From positions 34,165,195 to 34,229,194 of the forward strand of contig NC_091193.1 in the NCBI RefSeq assembly GCF_040958095.1: a stretch of DNA of 64,000 bases, given 5' to 3'. Positions 28,353 through 40,656 of this stretch are shown here, in pieces. The first letter of the stretch is position 1, and each line of letters begins with the position of its first letter. The notes beneath the pieces are model-generated. The model did no database searches, was not told the origin of the DNA, and was given only the letters and a program-made list of their open reading frames with translations. The DNA is from Procambarus clarkii (lineage: Eukaryota; Arthropoda; Malacostraca; Decapoda; Cambaridae). The translations under genes were made by a program, and so were the position numbers.

Positions 28353-31079
28353 CGTTAATTACAATATTAGATCAAACTAACATTGATTTTCAAAAGGTTG
28401 TAGATTTTCCATCAATGGAGAGCATCAGCCAAGAAGCCTTCTTTAAAATATGAATATCTTTCCTCACCCAATAAGATCTAATCTCTGAATAAAACGCAAA
28501 AAACGACTTGATTGTAACCTATACCACCGCTGCCCATTGGATGGGGGAGAGGGGGTTATGTGTAGGATAAACAAATCAATTGTGACACTAGCCCTCCATA
28601 TATGTCAGTTGCTTAAATTATAAACTGTACTTGTGGTCGGTCTCGAGCCCATTGTTGATGTGACAATGTGCATTGACTTTTGTAACTAGCTTATCAAGAT
28701 TATAACTTCCTTGGCTATATGAATTGTGGGGCTCAGTCCCTGAGCCCATTATGTGCCTCTGTAACACTCCACTATCGCCCATAGGATGGGTATGGGGTGC
28801 ATAATAAATGAACTAAAATAAGCTCTGCCTTTTTGATAACATATACAATTATAAGCTTTATTTGTGAATCTCAATTAATTAAGCAATATATCACAGAGCC
28901 TGTAGGGTTCGGTAAGATGAGCGAAGAGACATGGGAGATTTCACATAAGTACAGTACATGGTAGTTTAAGTAGCGAACGCATGTCAACGAATAACGAGTA
29001 TATATAACAACACTATTGTCCTATGAAGTCGATTTAACTTCCAAACATATATTTTTTTAATAAATGTTAAATGTTTTCTGGCTAGCTATGTTAGATTTTA
29101 TTAAAAATACGTATTCTACTTGTTAACATTATAATTTAAATTTGTGATAATTTGTGCAGAGAAGTGCGACAACTGGATATGCCAACAAACACTTTCCAAA
29201 CAACGATATATCTTGGATAAGTCGTTCCACAACATTGACGCTTGGACCGTCGACTTCCTTTGATGCTACTTATTTACTTATTTTATAATGAAATTATATT
29301 AGTTTGGAGTAAATATATGTTTTCTCATGTTCTGCATTCAGCACCCACATTATAGTAAATATACCATATTACTTCATTACTTAAATAATGCTAGGAGGGT
29401 TTGAGTAGCTTTGGGTCTTTAGTGGACAGAATCTCCAATAGATGGGGCGAGAGTCGCTCCCTCTCTCTCGCCCGAGCAAGAGTCGAAACTTAATTTAAAA
29501 TTGATATATCTTTGTTCTCGAACATGATATATTTCATTTGGTGAAATCATAATAATGTTCATATCTCGGTCTTTCTGGAGGCATATAAGATTTTAGGCTT
29601 TATTAGCGTATCTTTGTTAATTATACAATATATCGGCAAGTGCGTAGGCGTCTGCACTCCATGCCTGACAAGCTACTGAGCGCTACTATAAAAACAAATG
29701 TATCTTCACTTGAGCTATAAATATATCTATTGTAATGTATTGAAAATGAAGCTCTTATTTCTATCTTGCTTAAGACATATAAAACATTTGTGTTTATTAA
29801 CGAATTTACGTGAAATAAACATTGATCTGAGAGAGAGTTGCTCTGTCGTTCAGTCTGTATGGGGTGGGAGCTCCGTAATTTTTAAAATACATGTATCTTC
29901 ATTAGAACTTTAAATATGTCTATGGTAAAGTGTTTAAAGTGAAGCTTATATGTCTGCCTTTCTTGAGACATATAAAACATATATGTTTATTAACGAATTC
30001 ACGTGAAATAAACATTGTTCTGAGAGAGAGTTGCTCGGTCGATCAATCTGTCCGGGGTTAAAGCTCGGCTATTATAAAAGTACACGTATCTTCGCTTTAA
30101 ATTTAAATATGCCCATGGTAAGGTATTTAGAATGAAGCTTATATTTCTATCTTTCTTGTGACATATAAAACTCTTACGTTTATTAAGGAATCTGTGTGAA
30201 ATAGGCATGGTTCTGAGATTAATGCTGCGGTTTTCGAGCTCGACGCGCGGCAATGGACGCAATACACATCCAGTGGGTGTTATTGGACCCTATACCCATT
30301 TTATTTGTGGTTGGAGCCCCATATCCATTCTATGGGTGGTTGGAGCCCCATACCCATCCTGTGGGTTGTAGTGGACGCCATACTCATCCTGTGGGTGGTA
30401 TATTGGACCCCATACCCTTCCTGTGGGTGGATGTGATCCCCATACTCATCCTGTGGGTGGATGTGACCCTCATACCCATCCTGTGGGTGGTATTGGACCC
30501 CTTTCCCACCTAACAGGCGGTAGGTGACAATATACCCATCCTAGCTATAGTTGGTATAGTAGACACAATACCGTCCTGTTTGCAGTAGTTTACCCCATAG
30601 ACATTCAAATGTAACATCGTTTTCTGTTAGCGTTCCTACAAAACATTCTTTAAAGATTTTTAAAGCCAAACTATGGTATATAATATTGATTGGTGAAGCA
30701 CTGTTATTCTATGTAATAATTTATAGTGCTTATTATAATTTACTAAGAACAACTAATATTTCTCAAAACAAAACTACGAGCCTTCAATAGGATATAGCTG
30801 ATCTGTAATATTATAAGAGCATGGACAACAGTAGGTAAATAACACAACCCATGTGGGACCTGAAAACTACAATTTTCCTTATAATTGAACCAATCACGAA
30901 TATTCTGCTATCTATTTTGACGGACGGGTACTGTGACATGTAAATTGGTACGTGAGGAAGAGTTTGGGCCTTGGTAAAAAAAGTAACTGGGAATATATCA
31001 CATATTTACTAATTCATATTCAACATATTGACTTTAAGCATTAAGTCATATATGTGCTGTCTTGTGTGAGAACGGGTTG
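28353..31079 (-). repeat. Right terminal inverted repeat (2.73 kb)
   Basis: Mirror of 21001-23727. The inner end is sharp: GCGTTAATTACAATATTAGA matches the left arm, whereas the 28 bases before it do not. The outer end is ...AACGGGTTG, then satellite. Confidence 0.95.
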
Positions 31080-34000
31080 GGGTATAGGCCCAGACAGGCC
31101 CGGGTCCAGGCCCAGACAGGCCCGGGTCCAGGCCCGGGTCCAGGCCCAGACAGGCCCGGGTCAAGGCCCAGACAGGCGGGGTCCAGGCCCAGAAAGGCCG
31201 GGTCCAGGCACAGAATGCCCCAGTCCAGGCCCAGAAAGGCCCAGGAATAGGCAAAGTCAGGCCCGGGTATAGGCCTGATCAGGCCCAGACAGGCTCGAGT
31301 CCAGGCCCAGACAGGCCCAGGTATAGGCCCAGACAGGCCCAGGTATAGGCCCAGACAGGCCCGGGTATAGTCCCAGACAGGCCCGGGTCCACGCACAGAC
31401 AGGCCCGGGTCTAGGCCCAGACAGGCCCGGATCCAGGCCCAAACAGGCCCGGGTCCAGCCCCAGACAGGCCCGGGTCCAGGTCCAGACAGGCCCGGGTCC
31501 AGGTCCAGAAAGGCCCGGTTCCAGGTCCAGACAGGCCCAGACAGGCCCAGGTATAAGGCCAGTCAGGCCCGGGTATAGGCCCAGACAGGCCCGGGTATAG
31601 GCCCAGACAGGCCCGGATATAGGCCCAGACAGGCCCGGGTATAGGCCCAGACAGGCCCAGGTATAGGCCCAGACAGGCCCGCGTCCAGGCCCAGACAGGC
31701 CCGGGTCCAGGCCCAGAAAGGTCAAGACAGGCCCGGGTCCAGGCCCCGAAAGGCCAAGACAGGCCCGGGTCCAGGCCCAGAAAGGTCAAGACAGGCCCGG
31801 GTCCAGGCCCAGAAAGGCCAAGACAGGCCCGGGTCCAGGCCCAGAAAGGCGATGTCCAGGCCCAGAAGGCCCGGGTCCAGGCCAAGAAAGGCCCGGGTCC
31901 AGGCCCAGACAGGCCTGGGCCCGGGTCCAGGCCCAGAAAGGCGGGGTCCAGGTCCAGAATGCGCCGGTCCAGGCCCAGAATGCCCCGGTCCAGGCCCAGA
32001 AAGGCCCGAGAAAAGGCAAAGTCAGGCCCGGGTATAGGCCTGGTCAGGCCCAGACAGGCTCGAGTCCAGACCCAGTCAGGCCCAGGTATAGGCCCAGACA
32101 GGCCCGGGTCCAGGCCTGGGTATAAGCCTAGACAGGCCCGGGTCCAGGCACAGACAGGCCCGGGTCCAGGCACAGACAGGCCCGGGTCCAGGCCCAGACA
32201 GGCTCGAGTCCAGGCCCAGACAGGCCCGGGTATAGGCCCAGACAAGCCCAGGTATAGGCCCAGACAGGCCCGGGTCCAGGCCCAGACAGGCCAGGGTCCA
32301 GGCACAGACAGGCCCGGGTCCAGGCCCAGACAGGCTCGAGTCCAGGCCCAGACAGGCCCAGGTATAGGCCCAGACTGGCCCGGGTATAGGCCCAAACAGG
32401 CCCGGGTATAGGCCCAGACAGGCCCGGGTACAGGCCCAGACAGGCCCGGGTATAGGCCCAGTCAGGCCCGATTTTAGGCCCATACAGGCCCGGGTATAGG
32501 CCCAGACAGGCCCGGGTATAGGCCCAGACAAGCCCAGGTATAGCCCCAGACAGGCCTGGGTATAGGCCCAGACAGGCCCGGGTCCAGGCCCAGACAGGCC
32601 CGGGTATAGGCCCAGAAAGGCCCGGGTCCAGGCCCAGAAAGGCCCGGGTCCAGGCCCAGAAAGGCCCGGGTCCAGGCCCAGAAAGGCCCGGGTCCAGGCC
32701 CAGAAAGGGCCGGGTCCAGGCCCTGACAGGCTTGAGTCCAGGCCCAGATAGGCTCAGGTATAGGCCCAGACAGGCCCGGGTTTAGGCCAAGACAGGCCCG
32801 GGTATTGGCCCAGACAGGCCCGGGTATAGGCCCAGACAGGCCCGGGTATAGGCCCAGACAGGCCCAGGTATAGGCCCAGACAGGCCCGGGTATAGGCCCA
32901 GACAGGCCCGGGTATAGGCCAAGACAGGCCCGGATATAGGCCAAGACAGACCCGGGTATAGGCCCAGACAGGCCCGGGTATAGGCCCAGACAGGCTCGGG
33001 TATAGGCCCAGACAGGCCCTGGTATAGGCCCAGACAGGCCCGGGTATTGGCCCAGAAAGGCCCGGGTCCAGGCCCAGAAAGGCCCGGGTCCAGGCCCAGA
33101 AAGGCCCGGGTCCAGGCCTTGACAGACCCCGGTCCAGGCCTTGACAAGCCCCGGTCCAGGCCCAGACAGGCCACGGTCCAGGCCCAGCCAGGCTCGAGTC
33201 CAGACCCAGACAGGCCCGGGTCCAAACCAAGACAGGCCCGGGTATAGGCCCAGACAGGCCCGGGTATAGGCCCAGACAGGCCCGGGTATAGGCCCAGACA
33301 GGCCCGGGTATAGGCCCAGACAGGCCCGGGTATAGGCCAAGACAGACCCGGGTATAGGCCCAGACAGGCCCGAGTATAGGCCCAGACAGGCTCGGGTATA
33401 GGCCCAGACAGGCCCTGGTATAGGCCCAGACAGGCCCGGGTATAGGCCCAGACAGGCCCGGGTCCAGGCCCAGACAGGCCCGGGTATAGGCCCAGACAGG
33501 CCCGGGTATAGGCCCAGACAGGCCCGGGTCCAGGACCCGATCTAGGCCCAGACAGGCCCGGGTCCAGGCCCAGACAGGCCACGGTCCAGGCCCAGCCAGG
33601 CTCGAGTCCAGGCCCAGACAGGCCCGGGTCCAGGCCAAGACAGGCCCGGGTATAGGCCCAGACAGGCCCGGGTATAGGCCCAGACAGGCCCGGGTATAGG
33701 CCAAGACAGACCCGGGTATAGGCCCAGACAGGCCCGGATATAGGCCAAGACAGACACGGGTATAGGCCCAGACAGGCCCGGGTATAGGCCCAGACAGGCC
33801 CGGTTATAGGCCCAGACAGGCCCGGGTATAGGCCTAGACAGGCCCGGGTATAGGCCCAGACAGGCCCGGGTCCAGGCCCAGACAGGCCCGGGTCCAGGCC
33901 TTGACAGGCCCAGGTCCAGGCCTTGACAGGCCCCGGTCCAGGCCCAGACAGGCCCGGGTCCAGGCCCAGACAGGCTCGAGTCCAGGCCCAGACAGGCCCG

Positions 34001-34888
34001 GGTATAGGCCCAGAAAAACCCGGGTATAGGCCCAGTCAGGCCCGGGTATAGGCCCAGCCAGGCTCGAGTCCAGGCCCAGACAGGCCCGGGTATAGGCCCA
34101 GACAGGCCCAGGTATAGGCCCAGACAGGCCCGGGTATAGGCCCAGACAGGCCTGGTTATAGGCCCAGACAGGCCCGGGTCCAGGCCCAGAATGGCCCGGG
34201 TCCAGGCCTTGACAGGCCCCAATCCAGGCCTTGACAGGCCCCGGTCCAGGCCTTGACAGGCCCGGTCCAGGCCTTGACAGGCCCGGTCCAGGATATGACA
34301 GGCCCCGGTCCAGGCCCAGACAGGCCCCGGTCCAGGCAGAGACAGGCCCCGGTCCAGGCCCAGAAAGGCTTGGGTCCAGGCCCAGAAAGGCCCGGGGCCA
34401 GGCCTTGACAGGCCCGGGTCCAGGCCTTGACAGGCCCCGGTCCAGGCCCAGACAGGCCCGGGTCCAGGCCCAGACAGGCTCGAGTCTAGGCCCAGACAGG
34501 CCCGGGTACAGGCCCAGAAAAACCCGGGTATAGGCCCAGTCAGGCCCGGGTATAGGCCCAGACAGGCCCGGGTTTAGGCCCAGACAGGCCCGCGTATAGG
34601 CCCAGAAAGTCCCGGGTATAGGGCCAGAAAGTCCCAAGTATAGGCCCAGAAAGTCCCGGGTCCAGGCCCAGAAAGACCCGGGTCCAGGCCTAGACAGGCC
34701 CCGGTCCAGGCTTTGACAGGCCCCGGTCCAGGCCTTGACAGGCCCGGTCCAGGCTTTGACAGGCCCTGGTCCAGGCCCAGACATTCCCCGGTCCAGGCCC
34801 AGACAGGCCCCGGTCGTGGCCCAGACAGGCTCGAATCCAGGCCCAGACAGGCCCGGGTATAGGCCCAGACAGGCCCGGGTATAGGCCA
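31080..34888. repeat. 22-bp satellite, block 3 (main array)
   Basis: About 173 units of GGCCCAGACAGGCCCGGG plus TATA or TCCA. TATA-rich stretches (for example 32760-33050, 33240-33460) alternate with TCCA-rich stretches (32600-32720, 33050-33180) and with CTCGAGTCCA and CTTGACAGGCCCCGGTCCAG variants. Blocks of several hundred bp recur (33050-33430 against 33500-33790). Three units make 66 bp, so frames cycle and stay open for up to 449 codons on the minus strand (GLYPGLSGPIPGPVWAYTRA); not a gene. Confidence 0.97.
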
Positions 34889-37800
34889 AGCTTTGTCATA
34901 TGTTGGGTATGAAAAGTTATAATTTCAAACTGCAAATACGTGCAGAGAGCCTGAATTTGGCTCCAAAATATGGCTCAGGCCATATTTTAGGAAATTGGGA
35001 TGTTTGGGATATTTTGAAAATTGCAGGGGGGATTGGGGCAAATTTGACCAAACGCAGCTTTCAGTACTTGGCATATGTTGTGTATAAATAAGTCGTAATT
35101 TCAAACTGCGAATACGTGCAGAGAGCCAGAATTTTGATCCAAAATATGGCTCAGGCCTCGAAATTGGGATATTTGGGATATTTTGAAAACTGCAGGGGAC
35201 ATTGTGCAAAATGTGACTCACTGCCGCTTTCAGTACTTGGCTTATGTTGGGTATAAAAAATTCGTAATTTAAAACTGCGAATACGTGCAGAGAGCCAGAA
35301 TTTGGCTCCAAAAATGGCTCAGGCCTCGAAATTGGGGTGTTTGGGATATTTTGAAAACTGCAGGGAGGTTTGGGACAAATGTGACCAAACGCCGCTTTCA
35401 GTTCTTGGCATATGTTGGGTATAAAAATCGTTATATCAAACTGAAAATACATGCAGAGAGCCAGAATTTGGCTCCAAAATATGGCTCAGGCCTCGAAATT
35501 GGGATGTTTGGGATATTTTGAAGACTGCAGGGGAGTTTGGGACAAATATGACTAAACGTCGTTTTCAGTACCTGGCATATGTTGGGTATAAAAGTCATAA
35601 GTTCAAACTGCGAACACGTGCAGAGAGCCTGAATTTGGCTCCAAAATATGGCTCAGGCCTCGAAATTGGGATGTTTGGGATATTTTGAAAATTGCAGGGG
35701 GGATTGGGACAAATTTGACCAAACGCCACTTTCAGTACTTGGCATTTGTTGGGTATAAAAAACTCGTAATTTCAAACTGCGAATACGTGCAGAGAGCCAG
35801 AATTTTGCTCCAAAATATGGCTCAGGCCTCGAAATTGGGATATTTGGGATATTTTCAAAACTGCAGGGGACTTTGTGCAAAATGTGACTCATTGCCGCTT
35901 TCAGGACTTGGCATATGTTGGGTATAAAAAGTCGTAATATCAAACTGCGAATACGTGCAGAGAACCAGAATTTGGCTCCAAAATATGGCTCAGGCTTCGA
36001 TATTGGGATGTTTGGGATATTTTGAAAACTGCAGGAAGGTTTGGGACAAATGTGACCAAACGCCGCTTTCAGTAATTGGCATATGTTGGGTATAAAAAAG
36101 TCGCAATTTCAAACTGCGAATACGTGCAGAGAGCCAGAATTTGGCTCCAAGATATGGCTCAGGCCTCGAAATTGGGATATTTCGAAAACTGCAGGGTAGT
36201 TTGTGCAAAATGTGACTCACTGCCGCTTTCAGGACTTGGCATATGTTGGGTATAAAAAGTCGTAATATCAAATTGCGAATACGTGCATAGAGCCAAAATT
36301 TGGCTACAAAATATGGCTCAGGCCTCGTAATTGGGATGTTTAGGATATTTTAAAAACTGGAGGGAGGTTTGGGACAAATGTTACCAAACGCCGCTTTCAG
36401 GACTTGGCATATGTTGGGTATAAAAAGTCGTAATATCAAATTGCGAATACGTGCAAAGAGCCAAAATTTGGCTACAAAATATGGCTCAGGCCTCGAAATT
36501 GGGATGTTTGGGATATTTTGAAAACTGCAGGTGAGTTTGTGCAAAATGTGAATCACTGCTGCGTCCAGTACTTGGCATATGTTGGGTATAAAAAGTCGTA
36601 ATTTAAAACTGCGAATACGTGCAGAGAGCCAGAATTTGGCTCCAAAATATGGCTCAGGCCTCGAAATTGGGTTGTTTGGGATATTTTGAAAACTGCAGGG
36701 GAGTTTGTGCAAAATGTGACTCACTGCCGCTTTCAGGACTTGGCATATGTTGGGAATAAAAAGTTGTAATATCAAACTGCGAATACGTGCATAGAGCCAG
36801 AATTTGGCTCCAAAATATGGCTCAGGCCTCGAAATTGGGTTGTTTGGGATATTTTGAAAACTGCAGGGGAGTTTGTGGAAAATGTGACTCACTGCCGCGT
36901 CCAGTACTTGGCATATGTTGGGTATAAAATGTCATAACATCAAACTGCGAATACGTGCAGAGATCCAGAATTTGGCTCCAAAATATGGCTCAGGCCCCGA
37001 AATTGGGATTTTTGGGATATTTTGAAAACTGGAGGGAGGTTTGGGACAAATGTGACCAAACGCTGCTTTCAGTACTTTTCATATATTGGGTATAAACATT
37101 CGTAATTTCAAACTGCGAATACGTGCAGGGAGCCAGAATTTGGCTCCAAAATATGGCTCAGGCCTCGAAATTGGGATATTTGGGATATTTCGAAAACTGC
37201 AGGGGAGTTTGTGCAAAATATGACTCACTGCTGCGTCCAGTACTTGGCCTGTGTTGGGTACAAAAAGTCGTAATATCAAACTGTGGATACGTGCAGAGAG
37301 CCAGAATTTTCTCCAAAATATGGCTCAGGCCTTGAAATTGGGATATTTGGGATATTTTGAAAACTGGAGGGAGGTTTGGGACAAATGTGACCAAACGCCG
37401 CTTTCAGTACTTGGCATATGTTGGGTAAAAAAAGTCGTAATTTTCAACTGGGAATACGTGTAGAGAGCCAGAATTTGTCTCCAAAATATGGCTCAGGCCT
37501 CAAAATTGGGATGTTTGGGATAATTTGAAAACTGCAGGGGGGATTGGGACAAATGTGACCAAACGCCGCTTTCAGTACTTGGCATATGTTGGGTATAAAA
37601 AGTCGTAATATCAAACTGCAAATACGTGCAGAGAGCCAGAATTTGGCTCCAAAATATAGCTCAGGCCTCGTAATTGGGATATTTGGGATATTTTGAAAAC
37701 TGCAGGGGGTTTTGTTCAAAATGTGACTCACTGCCGTGTCCAGTACTTGGCATATGTTGGGTATAAAAAGTCGTAATATCAAACTGCGAATACATGCATA

Positions 37801-37899
37801 GAGCCAGAATTTGGCTCCAAATTATGGCTAAGGCCTCGAAATTTGGATATTTGGGATAATTTGAAAACTGCAGGGAGGTTTGGGACAAATGTGACCAAA
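34889..37899 (+). repeat. 168-bp satellite, block 1
   Basis: Starts abruptly after the 22-bp array (AAGCTTTGTCATATGTTGGG). Consensus landmarks in order: CAAACTGCGAATACGTGCAG, CCAGAATTTGGCTCCAAAAT, TTGGGATATTTGGGATATTT, then one of two class-specific stretches, GGGACAAATGTGACCAAACG or GTGCAAAATGTGACTCACTG, then CGCTTTCAGTACTTGGCATA and TGTTGGGTATAAAAAGTCGT. About 18 monomers. All monomers run in the same direction. The first one has an internal insertion near 34980. Confidence 0.98.
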
Positions 37900-38972
37900 T
37901 GTCGGAAAACCCGACACCATTTAATATATCATACAGACAGATAATAATTGCTGCTGTATTACCAACAAGTTACCCATAGAAAACGTAACTTGTAGTGGAA
38001 TTACCGTCTAAAGAAAACGGGATATCATCACCACATACCATTATAAATTCACCAGCTATTCTGCTGGGAATTATTCTTAAATACATTAGTCTTTGGACTT
38101 TACCATCATAAAACATCTCATATAAATTAACTTAATTATCAATATTAAAGTAGAGTAAATGTGACCCTTCTATCACTTTCCGTCATCTGGACAATGTAAG
38201 CCAGGTGTCAGTGAGGAAGGAGGGGCAGCCATTGTTGTGTCACCTCCGAGACGTGTGGAGCAAATTCGGCTCCTATCATATCTGGACAATGTCGGCCAGT
38301 AGCGTCAATAGTATGGAGTGTTAGACATTGCCATTGTTGTGTCACCTCCGAGACGTGTGGAGCAAATTCGGCTCCTATCATATCTGGACAATGTCGGCCA
38401 GTAGCGTCAATAGTATGGAGTGTTAGACATTGCCATTGTTGATACTAGACCAGAGGCTCACACGGGAGCAAATTCGGCTCCTGTTAATTTTACTTGGACG
38501 TAGTGTTATGGAAACCAAAGGTGTACCATTTTCAACACGCTGTCATCAAATCAAGTTAAGTGTTCTTTCCGGAACACATTATCTATCATTAGTGGCCATT
38601 AATGTCATTGGGTAGGGTTAACCGGTTAGATCACGAAATCGCCTCAAACTAAAGGTAATTAAGCCAGGTCTTCATTGTTCCATGTACAGTTTCTCTGAAA
38701 TACTTGTCATATACAGGATCCTGGCTTTACAGCTAGCGCCCTTTTGACAGGTCAAGACGTGGAAGCAAGGCTTTGTGCATCAGTTACTGGGTGATGGAAG
38801 CTACCTCAAAGAGGATAATTTGGTGTCTACACCCTAGTTATACCTGGTGATTATGAGATTATTGCAGAAATACAGTCCACTTATCATTATACAAATTGCT
38901 ATCGAAGTATATAAATTAACGTAAATATAAATTCATATAAATAAATATAAATCTCACAGGTCGGTACCCACA
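37900..38972. mobile_element. Solo LTR-like insertion, copy 1 (1073 bp)
   Basis: Interrupts the satellite cleanly. The sequence begins TGTCGGAAAACCCGACA (a short hairpin) and ends CGGTACCCACA, i.e. TG...CA. CCAAA is present on both sides (37895-37899 and 38973-38977), and removing the insert restores a normal monomer (GTGACCAAACGCCGCTTT). TG...CA ends and a 5-bp duplication are the signature of an LTR retrotransposon; no gag/pol is present, so a solo LTR is the simplest reading. It contains a ~102-bp tandem duplication (about 38230-38435, both units with GGAGCAAATTCGGCTCCTAT). AT-rich 3' part with AATAAA-like signals. Confidence 0.8.
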
Positions 38973-40656
38973 CCAAACGCCGCTTTAAGTACTTGGCATA
39001 TGCTGGGTATAAAAACTCGTAATTTCAAACTCCGAATACGTGCAGAGAGCCAGAATTTTGCTCCAAAATATGGCTCAGGCCTCGAAATTGGAATATTTGG
39101 GATATTTCGAAAACTGCAGGGGAGTTTGTGCAAAATGTGACTCACTGCCGCTTTCAGGACTTGGCATATGTTGGGTATAAAAAGTCGTAATATCAAATTG
39201 CGAATACGTGCAAAGAGCCAAAATTTGGCTACAAAATATGGCTCAGGCCTCGAAATTGGGATGTTTGGGATATTTTGAAAACTGCAGGTGAGTTTGTGCA
39301 AAATGTGAATCACTGCTGCGTCCAGTACTTGGCATATGTTGGGTATAAAAAGTCGTAATTTAAAACTGCGAATACGTGCAGAGAGCCAGAATTTGGCTCC
39401 AAAATATGGCTCAGGCCTCGAAATTGGGTTGTTTGGGATATTTTGAAAACTGCAGGGGAGTTTGTGCAAAATGTGACTCACTGCCGCTTTCAGGACTTGG
39501 CATATGTTGGGAATAAAAAGTTGTAATATCAAACTGCGAATACGTGCATAGAGCCAGAATTTGGCTCCAAAATATGGCTCAGGCCTCGAAATTGGGTTGT
39601 TTGGGATATTTTGAAAACTGCAGGGGAGTTTGTGGAAAATGTGACTCACTGCCGCGTCCAGTACTTGGCATATGTTGGGTATAAAATGTCATAACATCAA
39701 ACTGCGAATACGTGCAGAGATCCAGAATTTGGCTCCAAAATATGGCTCAGGCCCCGAAATTGGGATTTTTGGGATATTTTGAAAACTGGAGGGAGGTTTG
39801 GGACAAATGTGACCAAACGCTGCTTTCAGTACTTTTCATATATTGGGTATAAACATTCGTAATTTCAAACTGCGAATACGTGCAGGGAGCCAGAATTTGG
39901 CTCCAAAATATGGCTCAGGCCTCGAAATTGGGATATTTGGGATATTTCGAAAACTGCAGGGGAGTTTGTGCAAAATATGACTCACTGCTGCGTCCAGTAC
40001 TTGGCCTGTGTTGGGTACAAAAAGTCGTAATATCAAACTGTGGATACGTGCAGAGAGCCAGAATTTTCTCCAAAATATGGCTCAGGCCTTGAAATTGGGA
40101 TATTTGGGATATTTTGAAAACTGGAGGGAGGTTTGGGACAAATGTGACCAAACGCCGCTTTCAGTACTTGGCATATGTTGGGTAAAAAAAGTCGTAATTT
40201 TCAACTGGGAATACGTGTAGAGAGCCAGAATTTGTCTCCAAAATATGGCTCAGGCCTCAAAATTGGGATGTTTGGGATAATTTGAAAACTGCAGGGGGGA
40301 TTGGGACAAATGTGACCAAACGCCGCTTTCAGTACTTGGCATATGTTGGGTATAAAAAGTCGTAATATCAAACTGCAAATACGTGCAGAGAGCCAGAATT
40401 TGGCTCCAAAATATAGCTCAGGCCTCGTAATTGGGATATTTGGGATATTTTGAAAACTGCAGGGGGTTTTGTTCAAAATGTGACTCACTGCCGTGTCCAG
40501 TACTTGGCATATGTTGGGTATAAAAAGTCGTAATATCAAACTGCGAATACATGCATAGAGCCAGAATTTGGCTCCAAATTATGGCTAAGGCCTCGAAATT
40601 TGGATATTTGGGATAATTTGAAAACTGCAGGGAGGTTTGGGACAAATGTGACCAAA
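38973..40656 (+). repeat. 168-bp satellite, block 2
   Basis: Ten monomers between LTR copies 1 and 2. Most of it is identical by eye to about 36400-37899, as part of a 2757-bp tandem duplication. Confidence 0.97.

Larger units (their letters stand above)
21001..31079. mobile_element. 10.08-kb element with 2.73-kb terminal inverted repeats
   Basis: The ends are CAACCCGTTCTCACACAAGA and its exact reverse complement. The arms 21001-23727 and 28353-31079 are mirror images about 26040. The 22-bp satellite flanks both ends in the same orientation, and GGGTATA stands on each side (20994-21000 and 31080-31086), so removing the element and one GGGTATA restores a normal satellite unit. This supports insertion by a cut-and-paste-like process with a 7-bp target duplication. 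The CA...TG ends and 7-8-bp duplications recall P or hAT superfamilies, but no transposase is visible. The 4.6-kb centre holds only broken non-LTR retrotransposon pieces and simple repeats. It is probably a non-autonomous, foldback-like element. An alternative is a palindromic duplication that happened to sit in the array. Confidence 0.75.

Noticed and set aside
21001..31079. Integrated large DNA virus or Polinton/Maverick
   Set aside because: No polymerase B, integrase, ATPase or capsid-like frame is present. The ends are not AG...CT and the flanking duplication is 7 bp, not 6.
31009..34935. Many collagen-like or Trp/Pro-rich minus-strand frames up to 449 codons
   Set aside because: They follow the 22-bp unit exactly (22 residues per three units) and overlap each other in different frames. 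They arise because the unit has no stop on that strand.
37900..38972. A complete LTR retrotransposon
   Set aside because: Only 1.07 kb with no gag or pol frame and no second LTR; the longest frame is 61 codons. A solo LTR is the better reading.
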